From Amycolatopsis acidicola (GTDB taxonomy: Bacteria; Actinomycetota; Actinomycetes; Mycobacteriales; Pseudonocardiaceae), in NCBI RefSeq assembly GCF_007713735.2, contig NZ_VMNW02000016.1:62001-126000 (forward strand): a stretch of DNA of 64,000 nt. The letters run 5' to 3'. A model generated the notes under the pieces. It was given only the letters and a program-made list of their open reading frames with translations, ran no database searches and was not told the origin of the DNA. Position 1 is the first letter of the stretch, and each line of letters opens with the position of its first letter. The position numbers were made by a program, and so were the translations under genes. This document shows positions 43,284-51,927 of the stretch, piece by piece.

Positions 43284-44845
43284 GCTTCCTCCAGCAACCG
43301 GCGCGCGTGCTCGGCGAGCTGCTTCTTCTGGATCTTCGAGCTGGCCGTCATCCCGATGCCCTCGAACCCGGCCACGACCCGCAGGTACCGCGGCACCTTG
43401 AACCCGGCCATCTCGCCCCGGCACCAGTCGAGCAGCTCGTCCGGCTCCGCGTCACCGTTGAGCACCACGAACGCGAACGGCACCTCGACCAGCCGCTCGT
43501 CGGGCACGCCGACCACGGCGGCCTGCCGGATGGCCGAATGCCGGTGCAGGATCGCCTCGACCTCGGTCGGCGCGACGTTCTCCCCGCCGACGCGGATGAT
43601 CTCCTTGGCGCGCCCGGTGAACGACAGCCTGCCGCGCTCGTCGATCCGGCCGAGGTCACCGGTGGAGAGCCAGCCTTCGCCGTCGAGCGCCGCCGCCGTC
43701 TGCTCGGGCATCGCGTAATACCCGCGCATCACGTTCCAGCCGCGCACCTGGATCTCGCCGGTTTCGCTCAACCGCACCGAAACCCCGGGCTCCGGCGGCA
43801 TCGACCCCTCGACCCGCAGCTCCTCCGGCTCCCACCAGCACGACTGCGCGACGTTCGGCGAAGCCTCGGAAAGACCATATCCCACAACGGCTTCCGTGGC
43901 GCCGAGCTCGTCGATCACCCGCCGCACCACGGTCGGCGAGGCCGCCAGCCAAGCGCCCCGCAACGAAAGCCGCCGCCGCGGGCGATCCGGATGGTTGAGC
44001 AGCATCAGCGCGATGGTGTCGTTGCCCGCGAAATGGGTGCACCGCTCGGCTTCCAGCAACTCGAGCACCGCTCCAGGCTCGAACCGCTCGGCCGTCACCA
44101 GGGTCGCCAGCTGTTGCAGGCACGAGAGAATCGACAACGTGGTCCCCGCGACGTGAAAGAACGGGCGTCCACTGTAGAACCGGTCGCCCGCGCGCAAGCC
44201 CAGCCTGGTCCCGGAAAAGAACGCGTCCGCGCACATGCTCCGGTGCGTGAGCAGCACGCCCTTCGGGAACGACGTGGTCCCCGAGGTGTACTGGATCAAC
44301 GCCACGTCGTCGGGCTCGCACACCGCCGGGACCGGCTCACCCGCCCCGTCGAGGAACTCCTGCCACGACCGTGCGCCCGCCGGCACGTCCACGCCGACCA
44401 CCACGACCTGGCGCAATTCCGGCAACGCGGGGTCGGGCAGCCGAGCGTCCACCGCGGGGCAGATCTCCCTCAACAGCGGCACGAATGACGAACTCAGCAC
44501 CTTCTCCGCCACGAACAGCAGCCGTACCTCCGACTGCCGCAGCGCGTACTCCAGCTCACCGGCCTTGAAGCGGGTGTTCACCGGCACGGTCACCGCGCCC
44601 AGCGACGTGATCGCCAGGAACAACGCCACCCAGCGCGGTCCGTTGCCGAGACACAGTCCAATGTGGTCACCGCGCCGGACACCGGCCGCGGCGAGCGCGG
44701 CTCGTACCGTCTCGACTTCCCTTGCCAGCCCGGCGAAAGTGACCCGCTCGTCCGCGTTGACCACGGCCTCCACGTCCGGCACCACGGCGGCCGCGCGGCG
44801 CAGCACGGCGTCGGTGGTCAGCGGGCAGATCCCGGTCAGGTCCAT
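43280..44845 (-). CDS. AMP-forming acyl-CoA synthetase
   Basis: A 521-residue ANL-superfamily ligase. The adenylation motif is IQYTSGTTSFPKGVLLTHRS; VGYGLSEAS, WLSTGDLGRIDERGRLSFTG and the late catalytic-type lysine in SSKIQKKQLAE are all present. GGAGGAG precedes the ATG at 44845. It should activate the imported acid to acyl-AMP and acyl-CoA. It overlaps the upstream hydratase gene by 10 bases. Confidence 0.9.
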   Translation of the reverse strand: MDLTGICPLTTDAVLRRAAAVVPDVEAVVNADERVTFAGLAREVETVRAALAAAGVRRGDHIGLCLGNGPRWVALFLAITSLGAVTVPVNTRFKAGELEYALRQSEVRLLFVAEKVLSSSFVPLLREICPAVDARLPDPALPELRQVVVVGVDVPAGARSWQEFLDGAGEPVPAVCEPDDVALIQYTSGTTSFPKGVLLTHRSMCADAFFSGTRLGLRAGDRFYSGRPFFHVAGTTLSILSCLQQLATLVTAERFEPGAVLELLEAERCTHFAGNDTIALMLLNHPDRPRRRLSLRGAWLAASPTVVRRVIDELGATEAVVGYGLSEASPNVAQSCWWEPEELRVEGSMPPEPGVSVRLSETGEIQVRGWNVMRGYYAMPEQTAAALDGEGWLSTGDLGRIDERGRLSFTGRAKEIIRVGGENVAPTEVEAILHRHSAIRQAAVVGVPDERLVEVPFAFVVLNGDAEPDELLDWCRGEMAGFKVPRYLRVVAGFEGIGMTASSKIQKKQLAEHARRLLEEA

Positions 44846-45576
44846 GTGCCGAACTCCTCCACCCCGCGCCGCCAGCCGCCGTCGGCGAGATTGCGTTCGA
44901 TGGCCGCCATTTCGATACGGATTCCTTGGGACAGCGTGGTTTCCTCCCCGAGGTCCACCGACTGCTTGGTCAGTTCGATTGCCAGCGCCGGCGCTTCGGC
45001 GATAGCGGCCGCCGTCTCCGCCGCGGCTTTCTCCAGCTCGTCCGGCTCGACGAGCCGGGTGATCAGCCCGAGCCGGTGCGCCTCCCCGGAATCCATCACA
45101 CGACCGGTGAACAACAACTCCTTCGCGCGGCGTTTCCCGATCACGCGCTGCAGCCGCTGCGTGGCGCCGACGGTCCCCCGGTGCGGTTCCGGGAAGCGGA
45201 AGGTGACCGCCGTGGACGCGAGGGTGAAGTCGCAGCTCATCGCGATCTCGCCGCCGGATCCGACCACCGGGCCCGCCAGGACGGCGACCACCGGCTTCGC
45301 GCAGCGTTCGATCGTCTCGTACGCGGCGAACGACGCGAGCCGCCGCGCCCGCACCCACGCTTCGTCCTTTCCCTTGCGCTCCTTGAGATCCGCGCCCGCG
45401 CAGAACACCGGGCCACGGCCGCCGAGCAGCACCACACGGACGTCCGGATCGGCGTCGAGGGCGGTGAACACGTCACGCAGCGCGCGGCACATCGGCAGGT
45501 TCAGCGCGTTGCGCGCCTCCGGCCGGTTCAGCTCCACGGTCGCGACGCCGCCGGAAACGCTGTACTCGACCTCCAT
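44836..45576 (-). CDS. Enoyl-CoA hydratase/isomerase family protein (second in operon)
   Basis: A 246-residue crotonase-fold protein: NRPEARNALNLPMCRALRDV, FCAGADLKERKGKD and GPVVGSGGEIAMSCDFTLAS form the oxyanion and CoA-binding segments. FRFPEPHRGTVGATQRLQRV holds an acidic residue where hydratases carry a catalytic Glu. Its ATG shares a base with the CoA-transferase stop. It hydrates or isomerises an unsaturated acyl-CoA. Confidence 0.9.
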   Translation of the reverse strand: MEVEYSVSGGVATVELNRPEARNALNLPMCRALRDVFTALDADPDVRVVLLGGRGPVFCAGADLKERKGKDEAWVRARRLASFAAYETIERCAKPVVAVLAGPVVGSGGEIAMSCDFTLASTAVTFRFPEPHRGTVGATQRLQRVIGKRRAKELLFTGRVMDSGEAHRLGLITRLVEPDELEKAAAETAAAIAEAPALAIELTKQSVDLGEETTLSQGIRIEMAAIERNLADGGWRRGVEEFGTWT

Positions 45577-46754
45577 CAGACCACCCCCTCCGCGCGCAGT
45601 CCGCGCAGCGCCTCGGCGTCGAGCCCCAGGTACTCCGCGAGCACTTCCTCCGTGTCCGCGCCCAAGACCGGCGGAACCGCGACCTCCGGATCGTCGAACC
45701 CGTCGAGCCGCAACGGCGTGCGCAGCGCCGGGAAACCGCCCTCGCGCGGATGCTCGAACCGCCCGACCATCCCGCGGGCCACGGTGTTCGGGTCCTCGAG
45801 GATTTCGCGGACCGAGTTCACCTCGCCCACCGGCACCCCGGCCTCGCGCAGTGCGGCGACCACCTCGTTTCTGGGCCGCTGCGCGAAAGCCGCCCGCAGA
45901 TCGCCGACCACGCGCTCTCGCTCGGCGAGCCGGCCGGCGTTGGTGGCCAGCGCGGGATCGTCGGGCAGACCGAGCACCCGGCACAACGGTGCCCAGTGCT
46001 GATCGCTCGCGCTCAGGTGCAGCCAGCGCCCGTCGCGGCACTGGAACGCCGCCGACGGCACGCGGCCCGGGTGCTGCGTGCCGGCGCGCACCGGGTCCTC
46101 GCCGAACGCGAACACCCGCGCGGCGGCCAGCGCGAGCAGGCTGACCTGCACGTCCATCATCGCGACGTCCACGTGCGCCCCGCGCCCGGACGTGCCGCGC
46201 CCGAGCAGTCCGGTGAGGATCGCGATCGTCGTCCACAGCCCGGCGGCCAGGTCCGACACCGGCACGCCGACCTTCGCCGGCGGCCCGTCCGGATAGCCGG
46301 TGAGGTGCATGATCCCGGACAGGGCCTGGAAAATCGTGTCGTAGCCCTTGCGGTCGCGGTACGGCCCGTGCTGCCCGAAACCGGTGTTGGACACGTAGAC
46401 CAGGCCAGGGTTGTCCGCGGAAAGCGCTTCGTAGCCGAGGCCGAGTTTGTCCATCCCGCCGGGCAGGAAGTTCTCCACGACCACGTCGGCCTTCGCGGCC
46501 AGTTCACGCGCCAGCTGCTGCCCGCGCTCGGATTTCAGGTCCAAAGTGAGGGAACGCTTGCCCCGGTTGAACGCGAAGAAGTACGCGCTCTCCCCGTGCG
46601 GCAGTTTCGGCTCCCAGGCACGGGATTCGTCCCCGGCGCCCGGACGTTCGATCTTGATCACTGACGCGCCCAGCTCGGCGAGGATCTGCGTGGCGAACGG
46701 CGCCGCGAGCACCCGGGAGAAGTCGAGGATGGTGACCCCGGCGAGCGGTTTCAT
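45576..46754 (-). CDS. Class III CoA-transferase (CaiB/BaiF)
   Basis: A 392-residue family III CoA-transferase: LAGVTILDFSRVLAAPFATQ, KIERPGAGDESRAWEPK, VVVENFLPGGMDKLGLGYEA, and the probable catalytic Asp in GAHVDVAMMDVQVSL. It overlaps both neighbours (ATGA and TGATG). It moves CoA between acids, perhaps recycling CoA from the lyase product to the substrate. Confidence 0.9.
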   Translation of the reverse strand: MKPLAGVTILDFSRVLAAPFATQILAELGASVIKIERPGAGDESRAWEPKLPHGESAYFFAFNRGKRSLTLDLKSERGQQLARELAAKADVVVENFLPGGMDKLGLGYEALSADNPGLVYVSNTGFGQHGPYRDRKGYDTIFQALSGIMHLTGYPDGPPAKVGVPVSDLAAGLWTTIAILTGLLGRGTSGRGAHVDVAMMDVQVSLLALAAARVFAFGEDPVRAGTQHPGRVPSAAFQCRDGRWLHLSASDQHWAPLCRVLGLPDDPALATNAGRLAERERVVGDLRAAFAQRPRNEVVAALREAGVPVGEVNSVREILEDPNTVARGMVGRFEHPREGGFPALRTPLRLDGFDDPEVAVPPVLGADTEEVLAEYLGLDAEALRGLRAEGVV

Positions 46755-47482
46755 CGTGCCTCCCGGAAGCCGCGCATGATCACGTTCACGTCCCGGCCCG
46801 CGCGCATCGCCTCGGCGTAGGGCAGATCCGCGACCCGGTGGAACAGGTTCTTGGTCGCCGACATGGCCAGCGGGTTCGCCGCCGCCCACTTCCCGGCGAT
46901 TTCCAGCGCGACGTCGAGCACCTCGCCCGGCTCTGCGGCACGGTTGGCCAGGCCGAGTTCGAGCATCTCCGGCGCGGTGAGCATGCGGCCGAGGCTGATC
47001 AGTTCGAACGCCAGCTTCGGGCCCAGCTGGCGCTGCAGTCCGGTCATCACCACCGCGGGCACGATCGAATGCCGCATCTCCGGGTAGCCGAACTTCACGT
47101 CGGTGGCCACCACCGTCATGTCGCAGCCGATCGCCAGCCCCGCTCCCCCGCCGACGGCGGGCCCCTGCACCGCGCCGACGACCGGAGTGCTCAGCTCGCG
47201 CAGCAACGACTGCGTGCGGCTGGTCAGCTCTGCTCGCTCCAGCACGGCCTCGGGGTTTTCCGTGGTCAGGTGGGAAAACTCGCTCAGATCGGCGCCGGCG
47301 CAGAAACCGCGGCCGCTCCCGGCGAGCACCACGGCCCGCACGCCACGATCGCGATCGGCCTCCAGCAGCGCGTCGTGCAACGCGCGGGTCAACGCCGTGT
47401 TCAGCGCGTTCAGCTTTTCGGGGCGGTTCAGGGTCAGGACGCGGATCGCCTCGCGGTCCTCCGTCAGCAGTACCTCAGGCAT
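46751..47482 (-). CDS. Enoyl-CoA hydratase/isomerase family protein (first in operon)
   Basis: A 243-residue crotonase-fold protein with LNRPEKLNALNTALTRALHD, FCAGADLSEFSHLTTEN, GPAVGGGAGLAIGCDMTVVA and FGYPEMRHSIVPAVVMTGLQ. It overlaps the lyase gene by eight bases at its start and the CoA-transferase at its end. It differs enough from the 44836 copy to suggest a separate step, for example dehydration versus hydration. Confidence 0.9.
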   Translation of the reverse strand: MPEVLLTEDREAIRVLTLNRPEKLNALNTALTRALHDALLEADRDRGVRAVVLAGSGRGFCAGADLSEFSHLTTENPEAVLERAELTSRTQSLLRELSTPVVGAVQGPAVGGGAGLAIGCDMTVVATDVKFGYPEMRHSIVPAVVMTGLQRQLGPKLAFELISLGRMLTAPEMLELGLANRAAEPGEVLDVALEIAGKWAAANPLAMSATKNLFHRVADLPYAEAMRAGRDVNVIMRGFREAR

Positions 47483-48383
47483 GCGCCACCTCCCCGGCGC
47501 GGGCGACGAGGCTGTGCAGCTCCCGGCCCAGCGCTCGCTCGCATTCGCGCGACGCGGCGGCGACCGCGTCGCGGTCCAGCCCCGTGTCCACGCCCATCGA
47601 CTCGAACAGCTCGACCAGGTCCTCCGTGCAGGCGTTGCCGGTCATGCCCTGGCCGTAGGTGATCTGCGCGGGATGCCCGCCGACACCGCCGAAAGCGCTG
47701 TCGAAATGGCGGCAGCCCGCGTCCAGCGCCGCGACGCAGTTGGCCAGCGCCGCCCCGCGGGTGTTGTGGAAATGCGCGACGGCGGGCGCGTCCCCGAGGC
47801 GGTCGAAGAGCGCTTTCACCGAGCGCGGGTTCGCGACCCCGACCGTGTCACCGACCGTGACCAGATCCGCTCCCAGATCCCGGAAACGAGCGACGTCCTC
47901 GGCGACCGAGCCCGGGTCGACCGCGCCCTCGAAGGGACAGCCGAAAGCCACCGACACGACGCCGACCAGGCGAAACCGGCCACCCGCCAGCTCGATCATC
48001 TCGGCGACGTTGGCCCACTGCCGGTCACGCGTCGTGCGCAGGTTCCGCTCGGTATGCGATTCGGTGGCCGAGACCAGCAGGCTCAGTTCCTCGGCGCCGC
48101 GCCCGGCGTCGAGGTCCGCGAGCGCACGCTGAACGGCGCGCGGGTTCGGGCAGGTCGCCTTGTACGCGACGCCTTCGGTGCGCGGCAGCCGGGCGAGCAG
48201 CTCGCTCGCGTCCGCGAAGGCGGGCACCCGGGCCGGGTTGCTGTAGCTGGTGGCCTCGATCCGGGTGAAGCCCGCCGCGGCGAACGCGCCGAGCAGGCCG
48301 AGCTTGGTGGCCGTGGGCACGAACTGCTCCTCGTGCTGCAGCCCGTCACGGGCGAAGCACTCGCAGATCGTCACGTCTGCCAT
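47475..48383 (-). CDS. Hydroxymethylglutaryl-CoA lyase-like protein
   Basis: A 302-residue DRE-TIM metallolyase. CECFARDGLQHEEQFVPTAT is the DRE-like metal/catalytic start, then IEATSYSNPARVPAFADAS, VTVGDTVGVANPRSV, AHFHNTRGAALANCVAALDA and the glycine loop DSAFGGVGGHP. AGGAGGTAC precedes the ATG. It is the first gene of the operon and lies behind the MarR operator at 48431. It should cleave a 3-hydroxy-3-methyl-acyl-CoA type intermediate, yielding acetyl-CoA and a ketone or oxo-acid. Confidence 0.9.
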   Translation of the reverse strand: MADVTICECFARDGLQHEEQFVPTATKLGLLGAFAAAGFTRIEATSYSNPARVPAFADASELLARLPRTEGVAYKATCPNPRAVQRALADLDAGRGAEELSLLVSATESHTERNLRTTRDRQWANVAEMIELAGGRFRLVGVVSVAFGCPFEGAVDPGSVAEDVARFRDLGADLVTVGDTVGVANPRSVKALFDRLGDAPAVAHFHNTRGAALANCVAALDAGCRHFDSAFGGVGGHPAQITYGQGMTGNACTEDLVELFESMGVDTGLDRDAVAAASRECERALGRELHSLVARAGEVAHA

Positions 48384-48430
48384 CGATGTACCTCCTGGAA
48401 CCGGCGAACGTTTCCAGGAGTACACGACCA

Positions 48431-48449
48431 GTGTTGACAAAGTCAACAC
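48431..48449. promoter_or_regulatory. MarR operator before the acyl-CoA operon
   Basis: GTGTTGAC-AAA-GTCAACAC, a perfect 8-base dyad. Read toward the operon it is GTGTTGACTTTGTCAACAC, and contains a TTGACT -35-like element. It differs at one position from the site at 48947 read toward the MFS gene. Confidence 0.8.
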
Positions 48450-48450
48450 A

Positions 48451-48900
48451 TCACCGCGGCGCCTCCTGGCGCTCCAGAGCCCTGGCCAGCGTCGCGAGCT
48501 TGGTCAGGGCCGAGTCCAGCACCTGCCGCTCCTGCTCGGTCAGGCACACCAGGAAGGCGTCGTTGCGCTCGTTCGCCGCCTCGATCAGCCCCTTGTACAG
48601 CGCTTTGCCCTTGCGGCTCAGGCTCAGCTGCGTCGTGCGACCCGCGCCGGACTCGCGCAGCAGCAGCCCGCGCTCGTCGAGCTTGGTCACCACGCGGCTC
48701 ATCTGCCCCTTGTCCAGGCTCGCGAGCCGGGCCAGCCTGTTCAGGCTCAACGGCGCTTCGGCGCCGAGCAGCGCGATGGTGCGCCATTCGCCGAGGCTCA
48801 CGTCGAAATCCCGGCGGTACCGGGTCGCCGCGCTCCGGGAGATCGCGTTCGCCACCTGATGCAACCGGAACGACAACAGCTCGGTGATGGTCACGCTCAT
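48451..48900 (-). CDS. MarR-family regulator
   Basis: A 149-residue winged-helix regulator: VSLGEWRTIALLGAEAPLSL, NRLARLASLDKGQMSRVVTK, LDERGLLLRESGAGRTTQLS form helices and wing. It sits between the acyl-CoA operon and the divergent MFS gene, with one copy of the same 19-base palindrome on each side. It presumably represses both until a CoA ester or aromatic/terpenoid acid binds. Confidence 0.92.
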   Translation of the reverse strand: MSVTITELLSFRLHQVANAISRSAATRYRRDFDVSLGEWRTIALLGAEAPLSLNRLARLASLDKGQMSRVVTKLDERGLLLRESGAGRTTQLSLSRKGKALYKGLIEAANERNDAFLVCLTEQERQVLDSALTKLATLARALERQEAPR

Positions 48901-48946
48901 CCGGCGATCCTAGGCGACCGCCGCGGGCGCCCCGCCGGGAACTCGG

Positions 48947-48965
48947 GTGTTGACTTTCTCAACAC
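48947..48965. promoter_or_regulatory. MarR operator before the MFS gene
   Basis: GTGTTGA-CTTTC-TCAACAC, a perfect 7-base dyad overlapping a TTGACT -35-like box 51 bases before the MFS start. It is identical to the 48431 site at 18 of 19 positions when both are read toward their genes. Confidence 0.8.
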
Positions 48966-49015
48966 CGAGGTCGCAGACTCTGGGCATCCCCCACTCGAAC
49001 CCCTGGAGTGAGACA

Positions 49016-50341
49016 GTGACGTCGACTTCGCAGCAAGGTACCGGCCAAGGCACCGCGACCGCCGCCCGCGACCGGCTCTATCGCAAGGTCGCCCTGCGGG
49101 TCATGCCGCTGCTGCTGGCCTGTTACGTCGTGAGCTTCATCGACCGCACCAACATCGGGATCGCCCAGGTCCGGCTGCACGCCGACCTCGGGTTCAGCGC
49201 CGGGGTGTACGGACTGGCCGTCGGCCTGTTCTTCGTCGGCTTCATCCTGTTCGAAGTGCCGAGCAACATGCTGCTGGCCAAGATCGGCGCGCGGAAGACG
49301 CTCGTGCGGATCATGCTCTCCTGGGGCGCGGTCACGATCCTGACCTCGCTCGCCACCACGCCGACGCTCTTCTACGGCGCGCGTTTCCTGCTCGGTGTCG
49401 CCGAAGCCGGCTTCTTCCCCGGCGCGCTCTACTACCTCGCGCAGTGGTTCCCGTCCGCCCGGCGCACCAGGATGACCGCGCTGTTCTTCCTCGGCGTCCC
49501 GCTCTCGGGCATCATCGGCTCGCCGCTGTCCGGCTGGATCATGCACAGCCTCGGCGGCGTCGGCGGCCTGCGCGACTGGCAGTGGCTGTTCGTGCTCGAA
49601 GGCGTGCCGCCGATCGTGCTCGGGCTGCTCGTGCTGTTCCTGTTCCAGGACAAGCCGAGCGAGGCGAAATGGCTCAGCACCGCCGAAAAACAGCTCATCA
49701 CCGAGGACCTGGCCGCCGACCAGGAGCACAAGGGGACCAAACACGGCAGCCTGCTGCGTGCCCTGCGCGACCCGCGGGTGTACATCCTCGGCCTGGTCTC
49801 GTGCGGGGCGTACACGCTGGCCAACGCCGTCTCGTTCTGGACGCCGCTGATCATCAACAGCGCGGGCGTCGGCAACGTGCTCAGCCTCGGGCTGCTCTCG
49901 GCGATCCCGCCGGTGCTGGGCATGGTGGTGATGCTGCTGGTCGGCAGGCATTCCGACCGCACGCTGGAACGCCGCTGGCACGCGGCGGGCGCCGAGTTCT
50001 TCGCCGCCGGCTGCCTGATCGGCCTTTCCTTCGCCACCGGCAACCCGTACGTCGTGATCGTGTTGCTGGCCTTGATGACCGCGGCGCATTACTCGGGGCT
50101 CACGGTGTTCTATTCGATCCCCTCGATCTACCTGTCCGGCCCCGGCTCGGCGAGCGGCATCGCGATGGTGACCACGATGGGTTCGTTCGCCGCGGCGGCG
50201 AGCCCGACGATGCTGGGCTGGATCAAGACCACCACCGGGAAACTCGACCTCGGACTGCAGATCAGCGCCGCGGTGGTCATCCTCGGCGGACTCATCCTGC
50301 TGATCGGGATCCCGGCGCGGGCACTGCGGGAACGCGCCTGA
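49016..50341 (+). CDS. MFS transporter, anion:cation symporter (tartrate/phthalate type)
   Basis: A 441-residue, 12-helix carrier of the ACS family: CYVVSFIDRTNIGIAQVRLH, EVPSNMLLAKIGARK, GVAEAGFFPGALYYLAQWFP and PLSGIIGSPLSGWIMHS are characteristic. TGGAGTG precedes the GTG at 49016. It is divergent from the MarR gene and behind a MarR operator, so it likely imports the acid that the operon activates. Confidence 0.9.
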   Translation: MTSTSQQGTGQGTATAARDRLYRKVALRVMPLLLACYVVSFIDRTNIGIAQVRLHADLGFSAGVYGLAVGLFFVGFILFEVPSNMLLAKIGARKTLVRIMLSWGAVTILTSLATTPTLFYGARFLLGVAEAGFFPGALYYLAQWFPSARRTRMTALFFLGVPLSGIIGSPLSGWIMHSLGGVGGLRDWQWLFVLEGVPPIVLGLLVLFLFQDKPSEAKWLSTAEKQLITEDLAADQEHKGTKHGSLLRALRDPRVYILGLVSCGAYTLANAVSFWTPLIINSAGVGNVLSLGLLSAIPPVLGMVVMLLVGRHSDRTLERRWHAAGAEFFAAGCLIGLSFATGNPYVVIVLLALMTAAHYSGLTVFYSIPSIYLSGPGSASGIAMVTTMGSFAAAASPTMLGWIKTTTGKLDLGLQISAAVVILGGLILLIGIPARALRERA

Positions 50342-50360
50342 AGAGTCCACTTCGGACTGT

Positions 50361-50732
50361 TCAGGCCTGCTCCTCCAGCGCGTCCGCCAGCCGCCGGTAC
50401 ACGGGCACCGGCGGCCAGCCCGCGTCCTCGGCCAACTCGAAAACCCGCGTCACGCACCGGGCTCCGGCGACCAGGCGCAGGTCGATCCCGCGGCGGGTGG
50501 CGAGCAAACGGGCACGCAGCACCAGGTTCAGCCCCGCGGCGCCGAGGAACGTCAGCCCGGAGAAATCGAGCACCAGCGAGCGCGCGCCGTCGAGGCGGGG
50601 CAGGATCAGGGACTCTGCCTGCGGGGCGGTGGCGAGATCGAGCTCGCCGGCGAACCCGAGCACGGTGACACCACGGCCCGGCCGGTCTTCGGACCAGCTC
50701 AGCTGTGGTTCGGGGAGAGCGCTGACGCTCAT
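50361..50732 (-). CDS. STAS-domain protein without the usual phosphoserine
   Basis: A 123-residue anti-anti-sigma-like STAS protein: VTVLGFAGELDLATAPQAES, SLVLDFSGLTFLGAAGLNLV, GIDLRLVAGARCVTRVFELA. The position that is a phosphorylated Ser in SpoIIAA-type factors (DSSGL) reads GAAGL here. It may therefore not be switched off by an anti-sigma kinase. It stands alone, convergent with the MFS gene. Confidence 0.85.
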   Translation of the reverse strand: MSVSALPEPQLSWSEDRPGRGVTVLGFAGELDLATAPQAESLILPRLDGARSLVLDFSGLTFLGAAGLNLVLRARLLATRRGIDLRLVAGARCVTRVFELAEDAGWPPVPVYRRLADALEEQA

Positions 50733-50983
50733 GGGGCTGCCTCCTTGCGGGGCAGCTAGTGGAGAAAACGGCCAATCAGGTGCAATCAGTCCGAGACCCC
50801 GCTAACTACCTGGAACCTGCGTAGCGGCGGTGCTTGCGGCTGGTGAGTCAACCGTCGCGAGAGAGACCGACCTGTCTCGCCCGCACGTTGTTGGTATCAC
50901 GCCGGCTCGGGCGCTGTCCAGCCCGTGCCGCCGGCCGGAATACGGCCGCGGCGGCCGCGGTTGTCCCTGGCATGACGAGGTCG

Positions 50984-51337
50984 ATGAAGGTTCCGGGACC
51001 GGACCACCCGATCACCATCGAACAGAGCACGGAACACGTGCGCGTGCATGCCGGCGGCAAGCTGATCGCCGACACGAGTTCACCACTCGTTCTGCACGAA
51101 GCCGGTTATCCGGGCGTTTATTACATTCCACTGGCGGACGTCGAACAGGGCGCGCTGGAAAAAACGACCAGCACCACGTACTGCCCGTACAAGGGGGAGG
51201 CTTCTTACTACAGCATCATCGGCGCCGAGGAAGGCACCGATGCGGTCTGGACGTACGAGTCGCCGTACCCCGCTGTCGGTGAAATCGCAGGCCATGTGGC
51301 TTTCTACCCAGACAGGGTCGAGTTCGGCACGGACTGA
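50984..51337 (+). CDS. DUF427-family protein
   Basis: A 117-residue protein (PGPDHPITIEQSTEHVRVHA, GGKLIADTSSPLVLHEAGYP, TYCPYKGEASYYSI, WTYESPYPAVGEIAGHVAFY). All hallmark segments of DUF427 are present, including CPYKGxAxYY. An ATG 12 bases earlier is also possible. The function of the family is not established. It has no coupled neighbour. Confidence 0.85.
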   Translation: MKVPGPDHPITIEQSTEHVRVHAGGKLIADTSSPLVLHEAGYPGVYYIPLADVEQGALEKTTSTTYCPYKGEASYYSIIGAEEGTDAVWTYESPYPAVGEIAGHVAFYPDRVEFGTD

Positions 51338-51572
51338 GAAATCCGCCGATCAGGCGTCACCCGGGTGAGCTAGACTGTTCGGCTCACCAACCTGGCCCCC
51401 TGAGCCGGAATCGGGCGCCGACCTGCCGGAAAATCGCGTTAGCCGAATATGCTGCGAATTTTTTTCGATTCCACCCGGCGCCGTTTCCTGGTAAGCAGGG
51501 AATTGGTCGTCGCCGTGCCGGACCGGAGATTTCCCGCATCCCGGGGGGACAGCTTCGCTGCTGGAGACGCGG

Positions 51573-51923
51573 GTGAAGACCGGCCCGCACGGCGGCGGCC
51601 CCGGCGGGGTGGGGATGAACATGGACGTGCACCAGGATCGGCGACCGTGGCCCGCCTGGCCCGCCCGCTTCCAGGCGGACGGCAGGCCACGCATTCTCTG
51701 CGCGGGCCGCGAGGTCACCGTGCTCACGGTTTACCAGCCGGCGCAACGGTTGCAGCTGTACAGCCTGGCCGAGCTGGTCGTGTTTCCCTGCCGGCACTGC
51801 CGTGAATGGTGCGAGACGGCGATCGTCGCGATCGTCGAACGCGCGCTGATCTGCCCGCCCTGCTACGCCACCGCGATCGGGCTGCGTCGGCGGGAAAACG
51901 CTGCCGGGAACCTGTGCGCCTGA
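51573..51923 (+). CDS. Small Cys-rich protein, possible zinc ribbon
   Basis: A 116-residue protein starting at GTG after GGAG. The C-terminal half has FPCRHCREWCETA and LICPPCYATAI, a CxxC...CxxC arrangement that could bind zinc, with an extra Cys. The middle (RILCAGREVTVLTVYQPAQR) is beta-rich. The family is not recognised. It converges on the methyltransferase gene with a four-base gap. Confidence 0.65.
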   Translation: MKTGPHGGGPGGVGMNMDVHQDRRPWPAWPARFQADGRPRILCAGREVTVLTVYQPAQRLQLYSLAELVVFPCRHCREWCETAIVAIVERALICPPCYATAIGLRRRENAAGNLCA

Positions 51924-51927
51924 GCCC

